From Chitinophagaceae bacterium (GTDB lineage: Bacteria; Bacteroidota; Bacteroidia; Chitinophagales; Chitinophagaceae): a stretch of DNA of 64,000 nucleotides. This document shows, in pieces, positions 42,422-51,878 of this stretch; positions within the stretch are counted from its first letter, which is position 1, and each line of letters opens with the position of its first letter. Under the pieces are notes generated by a model. The model made no database searches. It saw only the letters and a program-made list of their open reading frames with translations, and was not told where the DNA came from. The DNA is taken from contig JANINS010000002.1 in NCBI GenBank assembly GCA_024508725.1, forward strand, positions 247,481 through 311,480, in the 5' to 3' direction. The translations under genes and the position numbers were made by a program.

Positions 42422-43573
42422 TCAGCCTTTATTTAAAATGATCCTGAAGGTTGTGCCTTTGCCCAACTCACTCCATTTTACAAAAATGTCTCCCTTGTGA
42501 TATTGTTCAACGATTCGTTTGGTGAGTGTGAGGCCCAATCCCCAACCACGTTTTTTAGTAGTAAAACCGGGGTTGAAAACTTTCTTCATGTTGGCTTTGC
42601 TGATGCCTTTACCGGTATCGGTTATATCAATGATCACTTCTGAAGTTTGCTCGAGAATGAGTATGCCTATCTTTCCTGTTGCATCCATTGCATCGAGTGC
42701 ATTTTTAAGAAGGTTCTCAATTACCCAATCGAATAACGGTGGAGAAATGAGTACCGTTAAAGGTTGTTCTGCTTTTATTTCAAGATTGAAGATCACCTTA
42801 CTGCCTGCTCTTTTCTTAATATAGTTCACCATGTTCTGTACCTGTAGAACAATATCTTTTTCTTCGAGTTTAGGCGTACTGCCGATCTTTCCAAATCGAT
42901 CTGTTACCAGTTGTAAACGATGCACATCTTTTTCAATCTCGGGAACGATCTTTTCAACTTCCGGTATGTCTTTTAATACTTCAACCCATCCTTCGAGAGA
43001 AGTAACAGGCGTTCCCAACTGGTGTGCTGTTTCTTTCGCCATGCCTGCCCAAAGCTGGTTTTGTGTGCTGCGATAACTTGTTCTTAGTGCAATGAGCGTT
43101 ATAAGAATAAAAAGCCCAACGATGAGTAATTGTATAATGGGATAATAGCTTACTTCTTTTAATAAAGTGGTGTTGCCATAATAATATCGATTGATCTTTC
43201 TTGCATCAGTAGGATCGCTCCACACGATTGGTTGATTGGTAGCTTTCAGTTCCTGTAGCTGTTCCTGTAAGTAATTTGGATTTTGTTTGAGCAGGAGCGT
43301 ATCGAAGTTGATGAAATCAATGATGCTGTCTTTTTCGTTGGTCCAGATAATGGGAATATCGTCATTGTCTTTGATGATCTTAAGCGGAAGCCGGGTATCC
43401 TGGTTGTTAGGACTTAATAAAGAATTACTGGCTTCCACCCATTCTTCCACCTTTTGTCTTTCTTCTTTCGCAATCTTTTTTGCCAGGTATTGAGAGTAAA
43501 AAATAGTGCCTGATACAATGATGATCGCCACGAAAGCCAAGCCTGTTCTCCAATTGAGCCATTGCTGAAACAT
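42422..43573 (-). CDS. Membrane sensor histidine kinase
   Basis: The 383-residue kinase has two membrane helices (GLAFVAIIIVSGTIFYSQYL at about 10-29 and IIQLLIVGLFILITLIALRT near 146-165) enclosing a sensor region of about 115 residues. The H-box reads KETAHQLGTPVTSLEGW, a variant common in Bacteroidota kinases where the usual HELRTP is HQLGTP. The ATPase domain has N-box ENLLKNALDAM, DTGKGISKANM and GWGLGLTLTKRIVEQ. The kinase is complete. No response regulator is adjacent; the lone receiver at 38488 is 3.5 kb away. The start is ATG. Confidence 0.92.
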   Translation of the reverse strand: MFQQWLNWRTGLAFVAIIIVSGTIFYSQYLAKKIAKEERQKVEEWVEASNSLLSPNNQDTRLPLKIIKDNDDIPIIWTNEKDSIIDFINFDTLLLKQNPNYLQEQLQELKATNQPIVWSDPTDARKINRYYYGNTTLLKEVSYYPIIQLLIVGLFILITLIALRTSYRSTQNQLWAGMAKETAHQLGTPVTSLEGWVEVLKDIPEVEKIVPEIEKDVHRLQLVTDRFGKIGSTPKLEEKDIVLQVQNMVNYIKKRAGSKVIFNLEIKAEQPLTVLISPPLFDWVIENLLKNALDAMDATGKIGILILEQTSEVIIDITDTGKGISKANMKKVFNPGFTTKKRGWGLGLTLTKRIVEQYHKGDIFVKWSELGKGTTFRIILNKG

Positions 43574-43646
43574 CGAACTAAGATAAGTAATGCCAAGGTA
43601 CTGAAACTGAGATTGTTAAAGCTTAGGTAAAACGGCTGGTTCTCAT

Positions 43647-43653
43647 TAGTTTG
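43647..43653 (+). promoter_or_regulatory. Possible -7 promoter box for the gene at 43693
   Basis: TAGTTTG fits the Bacteroidota -7 consensus TAnnTTTG, 40 bp before the start codon, in the short divergent gap with the kinase gene. No clear -33 box was identified. Confidence 0.35.
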
Positions 43654-43692
43654 GATGGTAATTTGAATTTGATGTGATCAAATACCCAGACC

Positions 43693-44904
43693 ATGACAAA
43701 GATCTACTCCCTACTTATTATTGCAACAGTGTTTTTATACTCTTGCAAAACCGCTACGAAAGCCTTCGAGAAAGGTAATTATGAAGATGCAGTTGAACTT
43801 GCCGTTCGCAAACTTCAGAAAGATGGAAATGATGCAGAAGCAAAAGCCATCGCAAGAAATGCTTATAAAGAAGCCGTGGACAAGCATAATGCTGTTATCA
43901 GCAGTTTAAACAACAGCACCAGTGATGGACGTTTTGAAAAGATATACAACGAGTATCGTAAGCTGCAAAACCTTTATGAAGCCATCAATAATTCGCCTGT
44001 AGCAAAAGAAGCGGTGAATCCTACAGATTATTCAAGCTATGTTCAAACCTATAAAGAAAAAACCGGTGAGGTCTATTTTAAAAGAGGACTTGACCTGATG
44101 AACAGGGGAGACCGTGCATCTTTTCGCCAGGCTTATGATGCTTTGAGAACAGCTTACCGTTTTAAAACCGATAGCGAGATAAAATCTAAAATGGATGAAG
44201 CTTATGATGCCGCTGTTGTAAAAGTACTATTACTAACCGATAATGGCTTTAACAATGGCGGTACATTCAACGGAAACTATGGTGGATATTATGGAGGTGG
44301 TATTAATAATGGTTATGGTAATTCTTATGCTACTTCTCAACTGGTAGAAAATTTCCAGGATGATCTTGTAAGAAATCTTCGTTACCAAAGCAATAATGAG
44401 TTTGTAAAATTCTATGGTGAATGGGATGCAAGAGCCAATAATATTCAACCTGATGAAGTGATCGAGATGCGTTTAGGCAGATTGGATATGGGACGTTATC
44501 ATGATGAAACAAGTACGAGGGAAGTATCGAACAGGGTAGTAGTGAAGCAAACTGTTTATAAACCAGATTCTGTGGTGAATGAGTATGCTACTGTATATGC
44601 AAGGATCATTACAACCAAGAGAATCTATTTATCAGAAGGTGACTTGAACATCATATCACGTGATGCGAAGGGAAACTACATTTGGAATGATGTAGTGAGG
44701 GGTGAGCATCGTTTTGCAACAGAGTTTGCTACTTATACCGGTGATGAGAGAGCTTTGAGTGCAAGCGATAAAGCCCTTATCAATAACAGCAGAAGCAATG
44801 GTTATAACCAGGTAAAGCAGGAAGATATTGTTCGTGAAGTATTAAGGCAGATCGAATACCAGGCTGCCAGCAGATTTAAAAGTTATTACAGCAGGTATTA
44901 CTAA
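43693..44904 (+). CDS. TPR-type lipoprotein of unknown function (403 aa)
   Basis: The protein begins MTKIYSLLIIATVFLYSCKT, a lipoprotein signal with a C at about residue 18. Residues 20-180 form TPR-like helical repeats (AFEKGNYEDAVELAVRKLQK, YNEYRKLQNLYEAIN, DRASFRQAYDALRTAYRF). A Gly/Asn/Tyr-rich spacer follows (GNYGGYYGGGINNGYGNSY, about 195-213), then a C-terminal beta-rich half (VVVKQTVYKPDSVVNEYATV, EYQAASRFKSYYSRYY at the end). It is probably anchored in the outer membrane. No family name; such proteins occur widely in Bacteroidota. The start is ATG. Confidence 0.78.
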   Translation: MTKIYSLLIIATVFLYSCKTATKAFEKGNYEDAVELAVRKLQKDGNDAEAKAIARNAYKEAVDKHNAVISSLNNSTSDGRFEKIYNEYRKLQNLYEAINNSPVAKEAVNPTDYSSYVQTYKEKTGEVYFKRGLDLMNRGDRASFRQAYDALRTAYRFKTDSEIKSKMDEAYDAAVVKVLLLTDNGFNNGGTFNGNYGGYYGGGINNGYGNSYATSQLVENFQDDLVRNLRYQSNNEFVKFYGEWDARANNIQPDEVIEMRLGRLDMGRYHDETSTREVSNRVVVKQTVYKPDSVVNEYATVYARIITTKRIYLSEGDLNIISRDAKGNYIWNDVVRGEHRFATEFATYTGDERALSASDKALINNSRSNGYNQVKQEDIVREVLRQIEYQAASRFKSYYSRYY

Positions 44905-44925
44905 AATAATATGCTACTACTAAGC

Positions 44926-44957
44926 AAAGCCCTGGAGAGATCCGGGGCTTTATATTT
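44926..44957 (+). terminator. Probable terminator after the TPR lipoprotein gene
   Basis: A stem of AGCCCTGGA with TCCGGGGCT (one mismatch) is followed by TTTATATTTT. It overlaps the end of the convergent small gene at 44950. Confidence 0.6.
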
Positions 44958-45135
44958 TACCCATAATGATAACTCTTGCATGATATTCTTTACATGCTAT
45001 CTCAACGTCTTTGGCATTTAACAAAGCAGTGAGTGTAACATCAGTTGTATCGATCTTGCCATTGAATATCTTTCTTCGTTTGATAAATGCTTTGATCTCT
45101 GCCGTTGTTTCGAACAAAAGTTTGGTCTTATTCAT
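44950..45135 (-). CDS. Small hypothetical protein (61 aa)
   Basis: The ATG at 45135 opens 61 codons. The product starts MNKTKLLFETTAEIKAFIKR and is basic and mixed alpha/beta (KIDTTDVTLTALLNAKDVEI, HARVIIMGKI), with no signal peptide or recognisable motif. An upstream in-frame ATG at 45180 falls in the terminator hairpin and is unlikely. The small size and lack of a known family make this a moderate call. Confidence 0.45.
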   Translation of the reverse strand: MNKTKLLFETTAEIKAFIKRRKIFNGKIDTTDVTLTALLNAKDVEIACKEYHARVIIMGKI

Positions 45136-45167
45136 TGGCTGGCAAATATCAGGGTTTATACTAAAGC

Positions 45168-45193
45168 AAAGAGACGGCAACTGCCGTCTCTTT
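45168..45193 (-). terminator. Terminator after the DUF3606 gene
   Basis: A perfect 12-bp stem (AAAGAGACGGCA / TGCCGTCTCTTT) lies 19 bp beyond the DUF3606 stop codon; on the minus strand it ends in CTTTGCTTT. Confidence 0.8.
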
Positions 45194-45211
45194 CATAATC
45201 AGATCGTGTAC

Positions 45212-45403
45212 TTATCTTGATTTTGACTTATTACGTAAATATGCTTCAACATCTTTACGGCTGTTACCAACAGCTCTTACGGCCCCGGTAACCTGTTGAG
45301 AAGACACACCGAACTTTTCTGCTACGTGGCGAACCTCCCATGATTGCCCTGCTGCAACTCTCTGGCGATCCCTGCCACCTCTGTTATTTCTACTGTCTGG
45401 CAT
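45212..45403 (-). CDS. DUF3606 small protein
   Basis: The 63-residue protein has a basic, Arg/Asn-rich head (MPDSRNNRGGRDRQRV) and an HTH-like core SWEVRHVAEKFGVSSQQVTG, then AVGNSRKDVEAYLRNKS. This is the DUF3606 pattern, in which W..RYFA.KFGVT..QL..AV..VG.....V..YL is conserved. The function is unknown; DNA binding is plausible from the fold. The start is ATG and it has its own terminator. Confidence 0.88.
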   Translation of the reverse strand: MPDSRNNRGGRDRQRVAAGQSWEVRHVAEKFGVSSQQVTGAVRAVGNSRKDVEAYLRNKSKSR

Positions 45404-45456
45404 AATGTTGTTTTTGTAAAACAGCCATAAATATTATGCCATGTAAACTTCAACGT

Positions 45457-47238
45457 TTATAGTTTAAGCATAGAACGATTGATGATCATATCATCCAACA
45501 TCAGCTTTAAAAAATATTCGCCTGTTTGTAAAGCAGATGTGTTAAGCTGGTAAGAATATTCTCCGGCAGCAAGATGTGCATTCACGATGTACTGTAGCAT
45601 TTGACCATTGCTGTTGAAAAGCATCAAACTCACGTTAGCAGCAGAAGTGAGATTAAACTTCGCAGTGGTAGTATTTTTTACAGGGTTGGGATAGTTCAGC
45701 AATTCTGTTTTAGTGGAAATAAATTTTACAGAAACAATGTTGCTGTATTTAAATGATCCATTCTCGTCTATTTGTTTCAAACGATATTGAATGTTTGATG
45801 CAGCCACTAAACGTGCATCAGTAAAAGAATAATTGTTAATGGATGAGCTGTTGCCTTTGCCTTGCACGAAACCCAGTTTTTGCCAGGCAATATCACCTGG
45901 AATATATCTTTCAATATCCCAACCCTTATTCTGGAATTCGGTAGCTGTTTTCCAGGATAGTTCTACGTTGTTATTTTTTATTGTTGCAGCAAAGGATAGT
46001 AACTCAACAGGAAAAGGATAATTGCTTTCTGCATAACCCAGGTCAGGTTTCGATCCATTAAAAGCAAGTCCAACGTTTGTTCCGCCATCGATGAGATCAC
46101 TGCCTTGTGCCAGTTTCATAAAGTTGATAGCAGGTAAGCTACCATCAGCATTTCTTGGTGAACGAAGAACGGAAGTATCAAGGCTTACAAAATCTGCAGT
46201 GCTAACAGAAAACGGAGATTGCCAGCTATTGGTGGTTTGTGTGGCAACTGAACGAATAGAATTATTACTCAATCCCTGGAATGAAACATTGTTGGTGAAC
46301 GACATCACATATCCCGGATTTGGATCATTATTGCCAAACCCAAAATTGGGATTGTTCTTATATCCTGTATTGTTATAAAGGATCATTGAGCCATTGTTGT
46401 TATTCTGATCGAATCCTTTTTTTCTATTGTAAACTGCAAGACAATTTCTCAGCGTTGCATTATGCACCAGGTTATTGCCACCTGTTTTAAAGCCATTGCC
46501 ATTACCTAAACTTGGGGTCATATCTTTTCGATATCCATTTAAGAAGGTCCAGCAGCTATCGTAAGTAGTAGAAGGATTTGTGGCAGATGTTAGCAATCCA
46601 TCCCATCCATCATCTGCATTTTGCCATGACCTGCATCCCCTGAAAGAATTTCCTGAGCCTACGTCAAGCTTTACTGCGAAACCGTCTGCATCACCTTCAT
46701 CAGGAGGATCGAGATTGTAATACGAATCGCAGTTGATGATTTGATTATTACTTGCACCACCATCAAGCTGCAATCCTGTATCGTTGTTCTCGTAAAAAGC
46801 ACAGAATTCGATGATGTTATTAGAACCACTCAAATGCATTCCATTATCACCGGCTTTATAAATGTCAAAACCTTTGAAGTACCAGTAATTGCCCGACATA
46901 TCGATGCCTCTGTTGCTTGAGTTTACAGCCATTGAAGAAAAATTAAGGATAGGTCTTGTTGCATCTCCGGGGTAAGCTAACAGCGATATCCTGTTGGTTG
47001 AAGTGCCACTTTTAGATATATTGATTCTCGTGCTGTAAATATGCGTTTCGCCTCTTAAATAAATAATATCTCCGGCAACTGAAGCCGAAACAGCTTTGGT
47101 AATTGTTTTAAATGGAGTAGCCAGAGAAGTTCCGTTGTTGGCATCATTACCTGTTATATACGAAACATAATAAGTAGCGGCAGAAACGGATATTGAATTG
47201 ATAACAAGTATCAATAAAAGATAAGCAAGCTTTTTCAT
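45457..47238 (-). CDS. PL9-type pectate lyase with T9SS sorting domain
   Basis: The 593-residue protein has a signal peptide (MKKLAYLLLILVINSISVSA). A right-handed parallel beta-helix follows (about 25-390): TYYVSYITGNDANNGTSLAT, GDIIYLRGETHIYST, DADGFAVKLDVGSGNSFRGC and RSWQNADDGWDGLL. The last segments are hallmarks of polysaccharide lyase family 9 (pectate/exopolygalacturonate lyase). After the catalytic domain come a fibronectin-like module (LSWKTATEFQNKGWDIERY ... IQYRLKQIDENGSFKYS) and a type A T9SS sorting domain (YPNPVKNTTTAKFNL to the end). It should be exported across the outer membrane and fixed to the surface or released. A perfect LacI-type operator lies 60 bp upstream. Confidence 0.9.
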   Translation of the reverse strand: MKKLAYLLLILVINSISVSAATYYVSYITGNDANNGTSLATPFKTITKAVSASVAGDIIYLRGETHIYSTRINISKSGTSTNRISLLAYPGDATRPILNFSSMAVNSSNRGIDMSGNYWYFKGFDIYKAGDNGMHLSGSNNIIEFCAFYENNDTGLQLDGGASNNQIINCDSYYNLDPPDEGDADGFAVKLDVGSGNSFRGCRSWQNADDGWDGLLTSATNPSTTYDSCWTFLNGYRKDMTPSLGNGNGFKTGGNNLVHNATLRNCLAVYNRKKGFDQNNNNGSMILYNNTGYKNNPNFGFGNNDPNPGYVMSFTNNVSFQGLSNNSIRSVATQTTNSWQSPFSVSTADFVSLDTSVLRSPRNADGSLPAINFMKLAQGSDLIDGGTNVGLAFNGSKPDLGYAESNYPFPVELLSFAATIKNNNVELSWKTATEFQNKGWDIERYIPGDIAWQKLGFVQGKGNSSSINNYSFTDARLVAASNIQYRLKQIDENGSFKYSNIVSVKFISTKTELLNYPNPVKNTTTAKFNLTSAANVSLMLFNSNGQMLQYIVNAHLAAGEYSYQLNTSALQTGEYFLKLMLDDMIINRSMLKL

Positions 47239-47297
47239 AACAGAAGCAAGTTCTGTAATTATGCATGCGGAAAGAGCGAAAAGCTCAACTTCTTTTG

Positions 47298-47311
47298 TGC
47301 AAACGTTTGCA
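47298..47311. promoter_or_regulatory. LacI-type operator 1 (upstream of PL9 lyase)
   Basis: TGCAAACGTTTGCA, a perfect 14-bp palindrome with the central CG typical of LacI-family sites, between the PL9 start and the regulator gene stop. An identical site is at 56480. Confidence 0.85.
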
Positions 47312-47315
47312 GGTA

Positions 47316-48350
47316 TCAGCTTCGGCTGTTGCCGGATTCCATTACAATAAATTCAGGAGATAAAATCCTTTTTTCAAATTCTGTAACCGGTCTTTTACTT
47401 TCTATTAATTGAAGCAATAATTCAGTAGCTGCTTTTCCCATCTCAAATGCCGGCTGGCGTACAAAGGTTAGCGCAGGATCTGTGATCTCTGCGATATCTG
47501 CATTGGAAAATCCAACAAGAGCAATGTCGTCAGGGATTTTCAAACCTCTTCTTTTAAAAGTTTTCAGTGCACCTAAAGTGAGTTTATCGCTAAGTGTAAC
47601 GATTGCTTCAGGTGGATCTTTTAATGTCATTAACTGGTTGATCGCCTCTTCAATTTCGGAGAATACCATCCCGCCATAAAAACAATGCTTGATATAATCG
47701 TTATTTACTTTAAGATCATTGGCACCTAATGCTTCTTTATAGCCTGCCAGTCTTTCACTGCTGATAGAAAGAAACTCAGACGGACAAAGTGCTGCGATCT
47801 TTTTATAACCGTTATGGATCAAATGTTCTGTGGCTTCGTAAGAACCTTTGAAATTATCGATGATGATCGTATGAGTATTAATACCGGGAGCGATCCTGTC
47901 GAACAATACGATCGGTAAACCTTTCGAATGAAGATTGCTGATGTGTTCGTAATCTGAAGTTTCTGTTGAAACGGAAACGAGCACTCCATCTACTCCACGT
48001 GAAGAAAGAAACTGGAGATCGACTACCTCTCTATCGTAGGATTCGTGGCTTTGAGAGATGATCACATTATATCCTCTGTCGTAGGCAACGGATTCTATAC
48101 CATTGATGATCTGTGAGAAGAAACTATTGGCGATTTCGCAAACTACAACCCCTATTGATCGTGTTTTACGTTCCTTTAAACTCAGTGCTACCGGATTTGG
48201 ACGATAGTTGAGTTTTTCGGCACATTCCAGTACCAGCTTTTTTGTTTCGGGACTGATCTCGTAGCTGTCCCGTAATGCTCTGGAAACAGTGGAGGTAGAT
48301 AATCCTAAGGCTTTTGCAATGTCTTTGATCGTGACAGCTTCAAACTTCAT
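47316..48350 (-). CDS. LacI family transcriptional regulator of the pectin locus
   Basis: The 344-residue protein has the LacI HTH at the N-terminus (VTIKDIAKALGLSTSTVSRA, about 6-25) with hinge YRPNPVALSLKERKTRSIG. A periplasmic-binding-protein-like sensor domain follows (VVVCEIANSFFSQIINGIES, VDGVLVSVSTE, IVLFDRIAPGI, ALVGFSNADIAEITDPALT, FVRQPAFEMGKAA). The ATG at 48350 is preferred to an in-frame TTG at 48392. It is encoded within the pectin locus, and five palindromic operators of LacI type lie in front of the locus genes, so it very likely controls them in response to a pectin-derived sugar (inference). Confidence 0.93.
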   Translation of the reverse strand: MKFEAVTIKDIAKALGLSTSTVSRALRDSYEISPETKKLVLECAEKLNYRPNPVALSLKERKTRSIGVVVCEIANSFFSQIINGIESVAYDRGYNVIISQSHESYDREVVDLQFLSSRGVDGVLVSVSTETSDYEHISNLHSKGLPIVLFDRIAPGINTHTIIIDNFKGSYEATEHLIHNGYKKIAALCPSEFLSISSERLAGYKEALGANDLKVNNDYIKHCFYGGMVFSEIEEAINQLMTLKDPPEAIVTLSDKLTLGALKTFKRRGLKIPDDIALVGFSNADIAEITDPALTFVRQPAFEMGKAATELLLQLIESKRPVTEFEKRILSPEFIVMESGNSRS

Positions 48351-48480
48351 TGTGTGGCAAACATTTTCAAATTCCGCGTTCAAATTAGGCAAATTTAGAT
48401 AAATGGTTTTTTCATAGCTTTTAAACAGCTATTCAAGTATTATCGATGTCTTTCAGGTAACCTTAATTTTTGGGTGAACA

Positions 48481-48494
48481 TGGTAACGTTTGCG
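48481..48494. promoter_or_regulatory. LacI-type operator 2 (upstream of SusC gene)
   Basis: TGGTAACGTTTGCG, sharing the AACGTTTGC half of operators 1 and 4; almost identical to operator 5. It lies 103 bp before the SusC start and could also act on the divergent regulator gene. Confidence 0.75.
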
Positions 48495-48538
48495 TAAAAA
48501 AAACGCTTGTTTAACGGCTGCTACATTGAATATGTGTG

Positions 48539-48545
48539 TAGTTTG
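48539..48545 (+). promoter_or_regulatory. Possible -7 promoter box for the SusC gene
   Basis: TAGTTTG (then G) fits the TAnnTTTG -7 consensus, about 52 bp before the SusC start codon and downstream of operator 2. No certain -33 box. Confidence 0.4.
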
Positions 48546-48596
48546 GACGTGGATTTTTTTGACGAAAATGACGTTATCACATAATTGCTTGTGTTT

Positions 48597-51500
48597 ATGA
48601 AAAGAATTACTTGCCTCCTTGTACTCTTTCTCGGATTATTTTCTTTCGCTGAAGCGCAAACTGTACAGGTAAAAGGCTCTGTTACCGACTCTTCGGGAGT
48701 TGCTCTGCCAGGTGTTAGCATTGTTGTTAAGGATACTAAAAAAGGTACGCAAACTGATTCAAAGGGAAATTTTTCTCTTACAGTTACGGCACCATCCGGT
48801 AAGGTTACTTTGGTATTCAGCTACACCAACTTTAAACCTCAAACCATTACTACTGATGGTAAATCAGCAGTGAATGTTGTACTTGAAAGTAATGTTGCCC
48901 AGATAGAAGATGTAGTGGTTATCGGTTACCAAACGGTCAGAAGAAAAGACCTGCTGGCTTCAGTATCTTCTGTAGGGGCAAAAGAATTGAAAGATGTACC
49001 TATCAACTCAGCTGCAGAAGCGTTGAACGGAAGGCTGGCTGGTGTAACAGCTACCACTTCTGAAGGTTCTCCGGATGCAGAAGTGAGAGTAAGGGTTAGA
49101 GGCGGAATGTCAATCACCAACGACAACTCACCTTTATATGTGGTAGATGGCGTTCAGGTTGAAAATGCATTGAATGTTATTTCCCCGCAGGATATTCAGA
49201 CAATCGATGTGTTGAAAGATGCTGCTGCCACTGCGATTTATGGTGCAAGAGGTGCTAACGGTGTAATTGTGATCACTACTAAAAGTGGTAAGCCAGGTAA
49301 ATTTCGCCTGAACTATAATGGTTTTGTAGGTGTAAAAACCTTAGCCAGTGAGCTGGATGTGATGGATCCATACCAATTTGTGACTTACCAGTCAGAAAGA
49401 TCACGCCAGCCTGGCGCTGCTATGCCAAACGACTCAACTAATTTTGCTGATAATTACGGACATACTTGGGATACTTTACAGGTATACAAAAACATATCGA
49501 AGGTAAACTGGCAAAAAGAAGTATTGGGTAGAACAGGCTTTACGCAAACACATAACCTTTCAGCAAGTGGGGGCACCAAAGTGTATACTTATTCATTAGG
49601 GTATACATTTAATAATGATAAAGCCATTGTATTAAACTCCAGCTATAAGCGTCATTTGTTCAATGCTAAAGGCGATTATAAAATCACAAAGAAAATAAAA
49701 CTTGGTGCAGGGGTAAGATATACCAACCAGAATGTATGGGGTGCAGGTGTGTCATCAGACCAGGGAGCTTCTTTTAACAGGCTGAGAAATACAATTAAGT
49801 ACAGACCTTTCTTATCAAATGGTTATGATCTTGACGATACAGATCCGTTTACTGACCCCACAAATGTTGGTAACGGCTTATCACTGGTTAACCCTATTCA
49901 GTTGGCTAATGCTGAGTTTCGCAGGAAAACAACAGAAGCTTTCAACGTTACAGCCAATCTTACTTTCAACATCACTAAAAGATTAACTTTCAAATCCACT
50001 TTTGGGTATGATATCAATAAAGTAACAGACCGCCAGTTCTACGATTCAGTTGCCCCATACTCTAAACAACAGGGTGGCAATAAACCATTATTGCAACTGG
50101 ATACTGTGTTAAGAAAAACACTCACCAACTCCAATGTATTAACCTATTCCTTGAAAGATTTCAGGGGTAAACACAATTTTGATGTACTGTTAGGTGAAGA
50201 AACTTATGACCTTAGAACAGAGTCGCAATCTATTCTCTTCAAGAATTTTGCAAACTTCACATCACATCAAGTTGCTATGTCCAACACAGGTTTGGGTGAA
50301 GTGTTTAACAGCAGCTATCCAAGGCCCATTCAAAAATCTCGTTATACCAGTTTATCATTCTTCTCAAGAGTGAGTTACGATTACAGGAGCAAATATTATT
50401 TCTCTGTAAACGTTCGTGCTGATGGTTCATCAAAATTTGCTTCTCAAAATCGCTGGGGTTATTTCCCATCAGCCTCTGCAGCTTGGGTAGTTAGCAGGGA
50501 AAAATTTATGAGAAATATTGATGCCATCACAAACCTTAAAGTAAGAGCAGGTTATGGTACAGTAGGTAATAACCGTATTAATGATTACCTATTCCTTACC
50601 ACTTTTAATAATAATGGTAACTATTATTATGGTATCAATAATCTGTTGGTTACTGCTTATTATCCTAAAAGCCTGGTTAATGAAAACCTTAAGTGGGAAA
50701 GTACAGTTAGCCGTAACATAGGATTTGATGTTTCACTTTTCAAAATTTTTGATTTAAGCGTGGATTTTTATAAAAACACCTCGAAAGATTTATTACTGGA
50801 TGTGCCTATCGCTCCAACTTATGGATATGTTAGCCAGTTACAGAATGTTGGTAAAACACGTAATACAGGTTTTGAGATACAATTGAATGCAGCTGTTATC
50901 AATAACAGAAAAAATAACTTTACATGGAATATTAACTTCAATGTTTCTCATAATCAAAATTCAGTAGTTGCTTTAGGTACTAACCAGGAGAAGTATTTCC
51001 CTCAAACAAGCTGGTTCTCTCAAAATCCGCCTGATTATATTGTAAAAGTAGGAGCACCTGTTGGTTCTATGTACGGTTTTGTTACCGATGGTTTTTATAC
51101 AGTAAATGACTTTAATTACAATGCAGCAACTGGTGTATACACCTTAAAACCAGGTATAGTATCAGATGCCCAGGTTGCAGGAACAGTACAACCGGGTTCT
51201 TTAAAACTGGCTGATCTTAATGGTGATGGTATTGTGGATGTAGATCATGATATGACAATTATTGGTGACCCTACACCAGATTTCTTCGGTGGCTTAAATC
51301 AGCAATTCACTTATAAGCAGTGGGATGCAAGCGTATTCCTTAACTTCTCTGTAGGCGGTGATATATACAATGCTAATAAAATTGAGCTTACCAATGCACC
51401 GGCAAATAACTCAAACCTGCTAAAGGTTATGGAAGGCAGATGGAGAGTGGTTACGCCAACAGGCCAGACTGCACAATGGGTAAGCAATGGTATCGTATAT

Positions 51501-51860
51501 GGCATCGCTCCAGATCAGCTTGCTGCTATTAATGCAAACGCCAACATCTGGATGCCATTAGGTCGTGGTGCAACTGGTGCAGCAGCTTTCATCCCACACA
51601 AATGGGCAATTGAGGATGGCTCGTTCCTCAGGGTAAACAACGTTACAATTGGTTATTCATTATCTCCTAAAAAACTGGTGAGAATGAATATGAGTAAACT
51701 AAGATTCTATTTAACAGCAAATAATCTTGCAGTAATAACAAAATACACAGGTTATGATCCGGAAGTGAGTGTCAGAAAAAGCGGTTTAACACCAAACCTC
51801 GATTTCTCAGCATATCCGAAAAGCAGGACATTTATTTTCGGCGTAAACGTTACATTCTAA
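48597..51860 (+). CDS. SusC/RagA-type TonB-dependent outer-membrane transporter
   Basis: The 1087-residue protein has a signal peptide (MKRITCLLVLFLGLFSFAEAQ). A carboxypeptidase-regulatory-like domain follows (VKGSVTDSSGVALPGVSIVV ... about 24-100), then a TonB-box region (IEDVVVIGYQTVRR). The plug domain has RVRGGMSITNDNSPLYVVDG and IDVLKDAAATAIYGARGANG (about 170-225), the SusC signature. A 22-strand barrel runs to the final FGVNVTF. With the SusD partner it imports glycan oligomers across the outer membrane; the context points to pectin fragments. The ATG at 48597 is preferred over a TTG at 48585. It is the first gene of the operon, with a LacI operator upstream. Confidence 0.96.
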   Translation: MKRITCLLVLFLGLFSFAEAQTVQVKGSVTDSSGVALPGVSIVVKDTKKGTQTDSKGNFSLTVTAPSGKVTLVFSYTNFKPQTITTDGKSAVNVVLESNVAQIEDVVVIGYQTVRRKDLLASVSSVGAKELKDVPINSAAEALNGRLAGVTATTSEGSPDAEVRVRVRGGMSITNDNSPLYVVDGVQVENALNVISPQDIQTIDVLKDAAATAIYGARGANGVIVITTKSGKPGKFRLNYNGFVGVKTLASELDVMDPYQFVTYQSERSRQPGAAMPNDSTNFADNYGHTWDTLQVYKNISKVNWQKEVLGRTGFTQTHNLSASGGTKVYTYSLGYTFNNDKAIVLNSSYKRHLFNAKGDYKITKKIKLGAGVRYTNQNVWGAGVSSDQGASFNRLRNTIKYRPFLSNGYDLDDTDPFTDPTNVGNGLSLVNPIQLANAEFRRKTTEAFNVTANLTFNITKRLTFKSTFGYDINKVTDRQFYDSVAPYSKQQGGNKPLLQLDTVLRKTLTNSNVLTYSLKDFRGKHNFDVLLGEETYDLRTESQSILFKNFANFTSHQVAMSNTGLGEVFNSSYPRPIQKSRYTSLSFFSRVSYDYRSKYYFSVNVRADGSSKFASQNRWGYFPSASAAWVVSREKFMRNIDAITNLKVRAGYGTVGNNRINDYLFLTTFNNNGNYYYGINNLLVTAYYPKSLVNENLKWESTVSRNIGFDVSLFKIFDLSVDFYKNTSKDLLLDVPIAPTYGYVSQLQNVGKTRNTGFEIQLNAAVINNRKNNFTWNINFNVSHNQNSVVALGTNQEKYFPQTSWFSQNPPDYIVKVGAPVGSMYGFVTDGFYTVNDFNYNAATGVYTLKPGIVSDAQVAGTVQPGSLKLADLNGDGIVDVDHDMTIIGDPTPDFFGGLNQQFTYKQWDASVFLNFSVGGDIYNANKIELTNAPANNSNLLKVMEGRWRVVTPTGQTAQWVSNGIVYGIAPDQLAAINANANIWMPLGRGATGAAAFIPHKWAIEDGSFLRVNNVTIGYSLSPKKLVRMNMSKLRFYLTANNLAVITKYTGYDPEVSVRKSGLTPNLDFSAYPKSRTFIFGVNVTF

Positions 51861-51878
51861 TTATAACAACTTAGCTAT